6,321 bases of DNA from Methanobacterium sp. Its GTDB lineage: Archaea; Methanobacteriota; Methanobacteria; Methanobacteriales; Methanobacteriaceae. This document shows, one piece after another, positions 1-4,789 of the stretch. The notes under the pieces were generated by a model. The model saw only the letters and a program-made list of their open reading frames with translations. It was not told where the DNA came from and searched no databases. Position 1 is the stretch's first letter. Each line of letters opens with the position of its first letter. The translations under genes were made by a program, and so were the position numbers. The stretch is from contig PLTK01000242.1 of assembly GCA_003164415.1 (NCBI GenBank), forward strand, positions 1-6,321, written 5' to 3'.

Positions 1-130
1 TTCCAATTTTAGAATCCATCTTACTAGGTCCGCCACCCCACTCATTTATAACAGATGGATCCACTAATGCATTCCATACTTTATCAACGGTCGCAGAAAT
101 CTTATACACCTTTTTAATGGTTTTTTTCAT
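1..130 (-). CDS. SRPBCC / AHSA1-like (START-fold) domain protein, N-terminal part only
   Basis: The minus strand reads from an ATG at 130-128 to the left edge with no stop, giving 43 residues. The protein begins MKKTIKKVYKISATVDKVWN and continues with ALVDPSVINEWGGGP. A beta strand followed by a 'V..VW.AL.DP..I..WWGP'-like segment is characteristic of the SRPBCC/AHSA1 superfamily (Bet v1/START fold, hydrophobic ligand cavity). Members include stress-related and regulatory proteins of mostly unknown ligand, so no specific function can be assigned. The start is supported by an SD-like stretch (GGTGGAGG on the minus strand, 148-141) about 10 nt upstream. The gene is divergent from the flavodoxin gene. 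The C-terminal two thirds or more lie outside the window, so integrity cannot be judged. Family assignment is from pattern recognition of a short N-terminus. Confidence 0.75.
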   Translation of the reverse strand, partial: MKKTIKKVYKISATVDKVWNALVDPSVINEWGGGPSKMDSKIG

Positions 131-398
131 TTACTAATACCCTCCACCTAGTATAACTATGTTTATTTAATCTGTTCAATCATATAATTAAAAATTTTCA
201 ATAAAAAAAATATTTATTGGTTAAACAACTACAATAGACTTCTAAACATCTTAAATTTAAATATTTATAAACATCAATCAGCTAAATGATGATATGTATT
301 TGATTTTTTATCAATTATTATAATAGTATGATTATTGGAGATTATTATCCCAAAATTAAATAGGAAATATTAATTAATGTTAAAAAAAGATAATAATT
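131..398. other. Divergent intergenic region between SRPBCC and flavodoxin genes
   Basis: This 268-nt AT-rich spacer holds no ORF of note on either strand and must carry both divergent promoters. Visible small elements are a direct repeat TAAACATC (243-250 and 268-275), a small palindrome TTGAT-N5-ATCAA (300-314), and ATTATTGGAGAT (331-342), a 12-mer also found just upstream of the microprotein gene (3794-3805). A TATA-like TTATTATAAT lies at about 315-324 and another AT-rich candidate, AAATATTA, at about 366-373; either could drive the flavodoxin gene. No RNA gene could be recognised. Confidence 0.5.
173..194 (-). promoter_or_regulatory. Putative TATA promoter of the SRPBCC gene, with GATTGAACA downstream element
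   Basis: On the minus strand an AT-rich TATA-like segment (AATTATATG, about 189-181) lies roughly 50 nt upstream of the start codon at 130. The usual archaeal TATA-to-start-site distance of about 25 nt would place transcription near position 158, leaving a short leader that holds the SD at 148-141. The TATA-like segment runs directly into GATTGAACA (181-173 on the minus strand). The same arrangement occurs before the microprotein gene at 3829. Inferred from sequence only. Confidence 0.4.
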
Positions 399-866
399 AT
401 GAAAACTTTACTTGTTTATTACTCCAGAACTGGCAATACACGTAAAATAGCCAATACAATTTCAGAATCTATAGAATGTGACATCGAAGAGATTGTGGAA
501 AAAGATAAAAGAAAAGGCATTATAGGATATCTTAAATCGGGTTATCAAGCATCAAGGGGTAAGGCTGAACATATTGAGGATTCAAAATATAAAATATCTA
601 ATTATGATCTTTTAATAATAGGTACTCCTGTCTGGGCTGGAAAAATGTCCGTTCCTGTGAGAACATATTTAAAGAAAAATATGAATAAAATACCTCTATT
701 AGCATGTTTTTGTACTACTAACCGTTCGGGTATAGAAAATACAATTGAGGATATGGGAAATTATGTAAATACCACTCCTTTAGCATCCTTTGGGGTTAAA
801 TCGTCCGATATTAAGAATGGAACTTACAAAAATATTATTGAAAAGTTTGCCCTAGAAGTAATTTAA
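399..866 (+). CDS. Flavodoxin family protein (FMN-binding electron carrier)
   Basis: The 155-residue protein has the size of a short-chain flavodoxin. It opens with a first beta strand and the FMN phosphate-binding loop YSRTGNT (residues 8-14), the flavodoxin signature. The segment IIGTPVWAGKMSVPVRTYL (around 73-91) matches the flavin-contacting loop seen in flavodoxin/WrbA-like proteins, with Trp79 a candidate ring-stacking residue. Residues 101-111 (LACFCTTNRSG) are at the position of the later FMN-binding strand and loop, and carry two cysteines (103 and 105). It is expected to be a soluble cytoplasmic one- or two-electron carrier, possibly exchanging electrons with ferredoxin-dependent enzymes such as the oxidoreductase encoded just downstream. 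The partner is inference only. The ATG at 399 places the FMN loop at the normal distance from the N-terminus, but no convincing SD precedes it, so the mRNA may be leaderless or translated by another route. A T-rich terminator follows. Confidence 0.88.
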   Translation: MKTLLVYYSRTGNTRKIANTISESIECDIEEIVEKDKRKGIIGYLKSGYQASRGKAEHIEDSKYKISNYDLLIIGTPVWAGKMSVPVRTYLKKNMNKIPLLACFCTTNRSGIENTIEDMGNYVNTTPLASFGVKSSDIKNGTYKNIIEKFALEVI

Positions 867-881
867 AAATGTTCTACAATA

Positions 882-904
882 AAAATTTTATATTCTTTTT
901 TTTC
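882..904 (+). terminator. Oligo-T terminator after the flavodoxin gene
   Basis: A T8 run (896-903) lies about 30 nt after the flavodoxin stop codon, preceded by a weak AT-only AAAATTTT dyad. Archaeal RNA polymerase terminates at oligo-T tracts without a strong hairpin. This tract probably separates the flavodoxin transcript from the oxidoreductase operon. Confidence 0.5.
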
Positions 905-913
905 TAATAATTA

Positions 914-990
914 ACTTATATTAATCTTAGTTTTTATACTAAATAAATGATCAAAGTGCAAATAACTAAATTTTGTTAAAGTGGTGATCA
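914..990 (+). promoter_or_regulatory. Putative promoter and leader of the 2-oxoacid:ferredoxin oxidoreductase operon
   Basis: TATA-like boxes are seen at 931-940 (TTTTTATACT) and more weakly at 914-922 (CTTATATTA region). The first would give a start site near 960 and a leader of about 30 nt. The ribosome binding site GGTGAT (984-989 region, within GTGGTGATCA at 981-990) sits about 5 nt before the GTG start. The palindromic hexamer TGATCA occurs twice, at 948-953 and 985-990, with the second copy overlapping the SD. Confidence 0.45.
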
Positions 991-993
991 ACA

Positions 994-2709
994 GTGTCAA
1001 AGAATGTATTTCAAAAAGATGTTTCTATAGTCATTTGTGGTGAAGCAGGTCAGGGTATTCAAACTGTAGAATCCATATTAATCCAAGCAGTTAAATTTGG
1101 AGGATACCATGTTTGCTCCTCAAAAGAATACATGTCTAGAGTTAGAGGAGGAGAAAACTCCACAGAAATACGTGTATCTTCAAAAAGAATATATGCATAT
1201 GTCAATAGAATTGATATACTAATTGCTATAAGTGAGGGAGCGATAGATCACCTTAAAGAAAGGATATCTGACAATACTATAATAATTGGGGATGAAGAAA
1301 CTTTAAAATACGTGGAAAAAGAAGATATAATAAAAATTCCTTTTCTTAAAATTGCAAGAGACATCGGAGGCCCCATATACGCAAATGTAATTGCTGCTGG
1401 AGCCATTTCAAAGATTTTAAATATCGATAAAGAAATTTTCGATGAGTGCCTAACCAGCATGTTTGGAAGAAAAGGTGAAAAAATCCTTAACGGAGACCTA
1501 AAAGCAGGTGATGAAGGTTATAAAATCGGGGAAAACATTATAAAATCAGATAAAATCAAAATTGAAATAGATAAAGATGCTAAAATTAAAGATGAACTCT
1601 TGTTAGAGGGAACAGAAGTTGTGGGAATGGGATGCATTGCAGGTGGATGCAGATTCATGGCATCCTATCCAATGACCCCCGCATCTGCACTCCAAGTATT
1701 TATAGCTAAATACAGCGAAGACTTTAATATAATTTTTGAACAATCTGAAGATGAGATATCTGCCATAAATATGGGGTTAGGAGCATTTTATGCAGGTGCA
1801 AGAGCATTAATAGCAACATCTGGAAGTGGATTTGCACTCATGGAAGAAGGTGTAGGTTTATCCAGAATAAACGAGACACCCATAGTAATATATCTGGGTC
1901 AACGTCCAGGGCCGGCAGTCGGACTACCCACCCGTACATCCCAAGAAGATTTAGATCTAGCACTATATGGACATGGTGAAACTCCCAAGATCATATTTGC
2001 CCCTGGTAACCTTGAAGATGCATTCTATATATCACAAAGAGCCTTTAATATTGCAGACAAATATCAGATTCCTGTTTTTATACTTTCAGATCAGTATTTT
2101 GCAGACATATACTACAATATTCCATCAATAGATTTAGCTAACGTGAAAATTGAAAATCATGTCATTAAAACTAATGAAAATTACAAGAGATATGAATTAA
2201 CAGATGATGGAATATCACCACGTGGAATCCCTGGATTTGGGGATGGAGTAGTTGTTGTTGATCCACATGAACATGATGAAAAGGGGCACATAACAGAGGA
2301 TCAAAATATAAGGACAAAAATGGTTGATAAACGACTTAAAAAATTTGAAGGAATTAACAAAGATTCAATTCCACCAGAACTTATTGGATCGTCAGATTAC
2401 AATATTCTAATAATAGGTTGGGGGTCAACATACGGTATCATAAAAGAAGCATTAGAGAATCTTAACCGAGAGGATGTTGCGTTTTTATATTTCAAACAAG
2501 TTTATCCTTTGCACGGTAGCACAATAAAATATCTTGATAAAGCAGATAAGACAATTATCTTTGAAAATAATGCCGAATCCCAATTTGCTAATCTCATAAA
2601 ACTTCAAACAGATTTTAAGATAGATAAAAATATTTTAAAGTATAACGGAAGGCCGTTTTCTGTTGAAGAAGTTACAGAAAGCTTAAAAAACTTCATGGAT
2701 GTGGTTTAA
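994..2709 (+). CDS. 2-oxoacid:ferredoxin oxidoreductase, fused gamma-alpha subunit
   Basis: This 571-residue protein is the large subunit of a thiamine-diphosphate 2-oxoacid:ferredoxin oxidoreductase, which interconverts 2-oxoacid plus CoA with acyl-CoA, CO2 and reduced ferredoxin in the cytoplasm. The gamma domain comes first (about 1-190), with the glycine-rich GEAGQGI (16-22) and RVRGGENS (49-56) motifs. The alpha domain follows, with YPMTPAS (225-231; the YPITP motif), a glutamate-rich stretch around 249-254 typical of the ThDP-activating region, [18 protein letters not shown] (303-320), and the [15 protein letters not shown] segment (422-436). A transketolase C-terminal-like domain (GWGST at 475-479) ends the protein. 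The gamma-alpha fusion is the two-subunit architecture known from Sulfolobus and haloarchaeal enzymes, unlike the four-subunit Kor/Por enzymes usual in methanogens. The start is GTG, supported by GGTGAT 5 nt upstream. The beta subunit follows directly. Substrate (2-oxoglutarate, pyruvate or a branched-chain 2-oxoacid) cannot be decided from sequence. A korA label would be reasonable but presumes 2-oxoglutarate. Confidence 0.92.
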   Translation: MSKNVFQKDVSIVICGEAGQGIQTVESILIQAVKFGGYHVCSSKEYMSRVRGGENSTEIRVSSKRIYAYVNRIDILIAISEGAIDHLKERISDNTIIIGDEETLKYVEKEDIIKIPFLKIARDIGGPIYANVIAAGAISKILNIDKEIFDECLTSMFGRKGEKILNGDLKAGDEGYKIGENIIKSDKIKIEIDKDAKIKDELLLEGTEVVGMGCIAGGCRFMASYPMTPASALQVFIAKYSEDFNIIFEQSEDEISAINMGLGAFYAGARALIATSGSGFALMEEGVGLSRINETPIVIYLGQRPGPAVGLPTRTSQEDLDLALYGHGETPKIIFAPGNLEDAFYISQRAFNIADKYQIPVFILSDQYFADIYYNIPSIDLANVKIENHVIKTNENYKRYELTDDGISPRGIPGFGDGVVVVDPHEHDEKGHITEDQNIRTKMVDKRLKKFEGINKDSIPPELIGSSDYNILIIGWGSTYGIIKEALENLNREDVAFLYFKQVYPLHGSTIKYLDKADKTIIFENNAESQFANLIKLQTDFKIDKNILKYNGRPFSVEEVTESLKNFMDVV

Positions 2710-2710
2710 A

Positions 2711-3577
2711 ATGAAACCAGAGGTATATGATATTGAAGATGTTGATATTGCTTGGTGTCCTGGTTGTGGGAACTTTTCAATTCTTAAGAACTTAAAAATA
2801 GTTTTAGCTGAACTTGAAATTGACCCTCGGGGTTTGGTACTTGTATCTGGAATAGGTCAAGCGGGTAAATTTCCACATTTTCTTAAATCACATACATACA
2901 ACAGTCTTCATGGCAGAGCTCTTTCTCCTGCAACAGCAATAAAAGCAGTAAACAAAGACCTTAAAGTTATAGTTACAACAGGTGATGGGGACATGTATGG
3001 GGAGGGAGGTAACCATTTCATGCATACCATACGTCGAAATCCTAATATAACTTGTATAGTGCATGATAATATGGTTTACGGTTTAACTAAAGGTCAGGCA
3101 TCGCCTACAACCCTTCGGGGTATGAAAACATCCTATCAGATTGAGGGCGTATCCGAAGAACCATTTAATCCATTAGCAGTTGCCATTGCTTTAGATGCAT
3201 CCTTTGTGGCAAGAACTTTCTCTGGAGACGCTGAACATATGAAAGAAACATTCAAAGCAGCTATAAATCATAAAGGCTTTTCACTTGTGGATGTATTTCA
3301 ACCGTGTGTATCATTCAATAAAATAAATACATATCAATGGTTTAAAGAAAATACTTATCATCTTGAAGATTCCCATGATCCCTACAATAAAAATGAAGCA
3401 TTTGATAGGGCCACAGAAAAAGATAGATATCCATTAGGAATTTTCTATAAGAACAGTGATAAGAAAACTTTTGAAGAGACTTTAAGTGTTTATACTGATG
3501 ATGATTTACCTTTATATGAAAGGCAAGTTGATATGCATAAATTAGAGGATTTAATTGAATCTAAAAGGAGACTTTAA
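2711..3577 (+). CDS. 2-oxoacid:ferredoxin oxidoreductase, beta subunit (ThDP-binding)
   Basis: This is the 288-residue partner of the preceding gene and carries the ThDP pyrophosphate/Mg2+ site and the proximal iron-sulfur cluster. CPGCGN (16-21) gives two cluster cysteines, and QPCVSFN (197-203) gives a third at Cys199. The ThDP-binding region is [13 protein letters not shown] (91-103), followed by [16 protein letters not shown] (119-134). At the position where most family members have a cysteine (SGIGC), this protein reads SGIGQAGK, with Gln50. The start is chosen at the ATG at 2711, one base after the upstream TAA. That gives the family's usual N-terminus ([20 protein letters not shown]), and translation is probably coupled to the alpha gene. 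An in-frame ATG at 2699 would add four residues inside the upstream gene and has no SD. The length fits the beta subunit of two-subunit enzymes, and no ferredoxin-like delta subunit is encoded nearby. Confidence 0.92.
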   Translation: MKPEVYDIEDVDIAWCPGCGNFSILKNLKIVLAELEIDPRGLVLVSGIGQAGKFPHFLKSHTYNSLHGRALSPATAIKAVNKDLKVIVTTGDGDMYGEGGNHFMHTIRRNPNITCIVHDNMVYGLTKGQASPTTLRGMKTSYQIEGVSEEPFNPLAVAIALDASFVARTFSGDAEHMKETFKAAINHKGFSLVDVFQPCVSFNKINTYQWFKENTYHLEDSHDPYNKNEAFDRATEKDRYPLGIFYKNSDKKTFEETLSVYTDDDLPLYERQVDMHKLEDLIESKRRL

Positions 3578-3581
3578 CCAA

Positions 3582-3600
3582 TTTTTTTAATTTTATTTTA
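3582..3600 (+). terminator. Oligo-T terminator after the oxidoreductase operon
   Basis: Five bases after the beta-subunit stop codon comes a T7 run (3582-3588), followed by further T-rich clusters up to about 3600 and again around 3610-3615. No clear hairpin is present. This fits the oligo-T signals used by archaeal RNA polymerase. Confidence 0.5.
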
Positions 3601-3770
3601 CTTTCTCAATTTTTAATATATTTTAACGATTACACAATATATACTCCTATTTTAATTATGACGATATTTTTTTATCGATTCATTATTTTAAATATTACAA
3701 GGTGTCTATTCGGATTTTTCAGTTTATATCACTTTATTACACTATCTCGCATCCTAAAAACCATAAAATA
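3601..3770. other. Intergenic spacer with no recognised feature
   Basis: The spacer between the oxidoreductase operon and the microprotein promoter is AT-rich, with a slightly less AT-rich patch around 3700-3760. No ORF, tRNA-like fold or convincing inverted repeat was found there by eye. A small non-coding RNA cannot be excluded. Confidence 0.3.
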
Positions 3771-3823
3771 ATTATATATGATTGAACAAAATTATTATTG
3801 GAGATGAAATGAGTTTGAGGTGA
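3764..3823 (+). promoter_or_regulatory. Promoter and SD of the microprotein gene
   Basis: A good archaeal TATA box (ATTATATATG, 3771-3780) is preceded by a purine-rich, BRE-like AAAATA. It predicts transcription starting at about 3800 and a leader of about 30 nt. GAGGTGA (3817-3823) is a near-perfect complement to the 16S rRNA 3' end, 5 nt before the ATG at 3829. GATTGAACA (3780-3788) follows the TATA box, as it does upstream of the SRPBCC gene. Confidence 0.6.
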
Positions 3824-3828
3824 AAAAA

Positions 3829-3987
3829 ATGGTGGAAACAAATCAAGCTAATGGTGGATCGCTTCTGGGACTTGCTATAATTTTCTTAATTATTTTGCTA
3901 CTGTTCCCAGCTTTCGCTCTTTGGTTATTGTACGTTGCAATTGTTGTAATGTTAATTGCAGGTATTATATCATTAATTGCGGGATAA
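3829..3987 (+). CDS. Small hydrophobic membrane protein of 52 residues, function unknown
   Basis: This short ORF starts with ATG at 3829, 5 nt after a strong SD (GAGGTGA), and ends with TAA at 3985-3987. The first ten residues (MVETNQANGG) are polar. The rest is hydrophobic: one membrane segment at about residues 12-28, a probable bend at Pro27, and a second at about 31-51. This predicts a two-helix hairpin or one long kinked helix. The only acidic residue is Glu3 and there is no Lys or Arg at all, so topology cannot be read from the positive-inside rule. The gene has its own TATA box and a hairpin-plus-T10 terminator, so it appears to be a monocistronic unit. I do not recognise the family. 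A holin-like peptide, a small regulator of a membrane complex and a toxin component are all possible, but nothing in the sequence distinguishes them. Coding status rests on the SD, promoter, terminator and composition. Confidence 0.75.
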   Translation: MVETNQANGGSLLGLAIIFLIILLLFPAFALWLLYVAIVVMLIAGIISLIAG

Positions 3988-4002
3988 ATTTCTTAAAATG
4001 TT

Positions 4003-4036
4003 GGGAAATAAAATTATTTTTTCCATTTTTTTTTTA
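4003..4036 (+). terminator. Hairpin plus T10 terminator after the microprotein gene
   Basis: GGAAA (4004-4008) pairs with TTTCC (4020-4024). After one mismatch, two further A-T pairs close a five-base loop. One base after the stem comes a T10 run (4026-4035). It looks like a bacterial-type intrinsic terminator and also satisfies the archaeal oligo-T rule. It is the best terminator signal in the window. Confidence 0.65.
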
Positions 4037-4200
4037 AGCGCTAAATTTAGGTGATTCATTCATTTAGAGTTATAATCAACAATTTAATTAATAATTTTTA
4101 CAATCATTCCAGTTTAGATTTATTTTAAAGTTTTCTTGTAAAATTTCTTTTAATCCTCTCGATCTGAATTTTAGATATTTATAGTTTTGATGATTATGTG
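4037..4200. other. Intergenic spacer upstream of the AbrB promoter
   Basis: This AT-rich spacer has no ORF or RNA gene that I can support. Two adjoining palindromes, AGCGCT (4037-4042) and CTAAATTTAG (4041-4050), directly follow the T10 terminator tract. Their role, if any, is unknown. Confidence 0.3.
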
Positions 4201-4263
4201 AATACATTTAAATATGAATTATCATATATGTATTGTAAAGATGTATTGTATGTATAGAGAGGT
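4201..4263 (+). promoter_or_regulatory. AbrB-gene promoter with direct and inverted repeats (candidate autoregulatory operator)
   Basis: The 10-mer ATGTATTGTA occurs twice with a 13-nt period (4228-4237 and 4241-4250). Its inverted core AATACAT lies at 4201-4207. TATA-like segments are present at 4207-4215 (TTTAAATAT) and 4222-4230 (TCATATATG). The repeats therefore sit between TATA box and ribosome binding site, where a bound repressor would block transcription. AbrB-fold proteins often regulate their own genes, so autoregulation is a reasonable inference. The SD GAGGT (4259-4263) is 7 nt before the chosen ATG. Confidence 0.5.
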
Positions 4264-4270
4264 AATGTTA

Positions 4271-4489
4271 ATGACCGATAATAAAAGTAAATCGTTTTAT
4301 GGTTCTGTTAAGGTGGGTGAAAGAGGACAGATTGTTATTCCTAAAAAAGCTCGAGATGAATATGATATTAAAGCAGGAGATAGTTTAATTGTTTTTGGAG
4401 ATAACAAAAAGGTTATAAAAATAATGAAAGCGGATATGATGAGAGATTTCGCACTTAAAGTATTGGAAGAACTGGATAATAATGAATAG
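4271..4489 (+). CDS. AbrB/MazE/SpoVT family DNA-binding protein
   Basis: The 72-residue protein has one swapped-hairpin AbrB domain at about residues 10-53. The hallmark YGSVKVGERGQIVIPKKARD (10-29) is followed by YDIKAGDSLIVFGD (31-44) and a final strand IKIMKAD. A short, charged C-terminal helix (about 55-72) follows. Such proteins form dimers whose interleaved beta-hairpins bind DNA as transition-state regulators, antitoxins or local repressors. No toxin gene lies next to it; the next gene is a transporter, so a transporter-linked regulator is the better guess. The start is placed at ATG 4271, 7 nt after GAGGT. In-frame ATGs at 4214 and 4265 exist, but 4214 lies within the promoter repeats and 4265 is only 1 nt from the SD. 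With this start the domain begins near the N-terminus, as is usual in the family. Confidence 0.88.
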   Translation: MTDNKSKSFYGSVKVGERGQIVIPKKARDEYDIKAGDSLIVFGDNKKVIKIMKADMMRDFALKVLEELDNNE

Positions 4490-4534
4490 AATAAAATTAT
4501 TCAATTCAATATTCATATTATTAAATAATTTTAT
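4489..4534 (+). terminator. Possible terminator or AT-rich inverted repeat after the AbrB gene
   Basis: Immediately after the AbrB stop codon, ATAAAATTATT (4491-4501) and its exact complement AATAATTTTAT (4524-4534) form an 11-bp inverted repeat with a 22-nt loop. The arms are A/T only and no long T run follows, so a terminator role is weakly supported. Confidence 0.3.
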
Positions 4535-4720
4535 GAATACCTTATTTTAATGCATCAAATTATAAATATAAGATGTATTTAACTTTGGAATCTCTTAATA
4601 TAAGATTTTAATGACTGGTACTTGAATAACGATTAAATAATAATTATATTCATAAAATCCTATTTAATTACTTATTTAATCAAATTTTATATCATATAAT
4701 CAGTTTTTAAGGTGATGATA
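4535..4720 (+). promoter_or_regulatory. Upstream region of the transporter: candidate promoters, shared AbrB-type motif, SD
   Basis: Three TATA-like segments are seen: TATAAATATA (4561-4570), TAATTATATT (4641-4650) and TTTTATAT (4685-4692). The first is followed directly by ATGTATT within AAGATGTATT (4570-4579), a 10-mer also present in the AbrB promoter (4239-4248). AATATAAGAT is repeated at 4565-4574 and 4597-4606. A strong SD (AAGGTGAT, 4709-4716) precedes the ATG of the leader ORF at 4721. Which promoter is used cannot be decided from sequence. Confidence 0.4.
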
Positions 4721-4789
4721 ATGATTCGAAATAATAAAAAAATATTTAATATTAATTATAATAATGGTGGTGAATGGTTTGGAATATAA
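4721..4789 (+). CDS. Putative 22-codon leader ORF overlapping the transporter start
   Basis: ATG at 4721 is preceded by one of the best SDs in the window (AAGGTGAT, 4709-4716) and opens a 22-codon frame ending with TAA at 4787-4789. The peptide starts [17 protein letters not shown] and is rich in Asn, Ile and Lys. Its end overlaps the first 11 bases of the transporter frame (TTG at 4779), in a different reading frame, and the transporter's own SD (GGTGGTGA, 4766-4773) lies inside it. This arrangement suggests translational coupling or leader-peptide control. Alternatives are a chance ORF, or an older N-terminal extension of the transporter separated by an indel. The peptide resembles no family I know. 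Confidence 0.4.
   Translation: MIRNNKKIFNINYNNGGEWFGI

Noticed and set aside
286..292. Box C-like ATGATGA (and GTGATGA at 4712-4718) as possible C/D box RNA
   Set aside because: No D box (CTGA) with suitable spacing or internal C'/D' pair was found; the 4712 copy is explained as an SD.
1248..1460. Minus-strand ORF of 70 codons opposite the oxidoreductase alpha gene
   Set aside because: It lies wholly inside a well-supported coding region, has no recognisable domain or SD, and is an antisense shadow.
2699..2710. Upstream in-frame ATG for the beta subunit
   Set aside because: It would add only four residues (MWFK) inside the preceding gene, without an SD; ATG 2711 directly follows the upstream stop and gives the family's normal N-terminus.
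4214..4270. Longer N-terminus for the AbrB protein starting at 4214
   Set aside because: The extra 19 residues are encoded by the promoter repeats and the SD and show no domain; GAGGT at 4259-4263 points to ATG 4271.
4271..4489. AbrB-fold protein as antitoxin of a toxin-antitoxin pair
   Set aside because: No PIN, MazF-like or other toxin ORF is adjacent on either side; the 52-residue hydrophobic protein upstream is a separate unit with its own promoter and terminator about 280 nt away.
4565..4606. Direct repeat AATATAAGAT with 32-nt period
   Set aside because: Only two copies in AT-rich DNA and no spacer structure like a CRISPR array; kept only as a note in the upstream-region feature.
4528..4658. 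12-bp inverted repeat ATTTTATGAATA (4528-4539) and TATTCATAAAAT (4647-4658)
   Set aside because: The arms are nearly all A/T and 107 nt apart in very AT-rich DNA; no transposase or target duplication is present, so chance is the simpler explanation.
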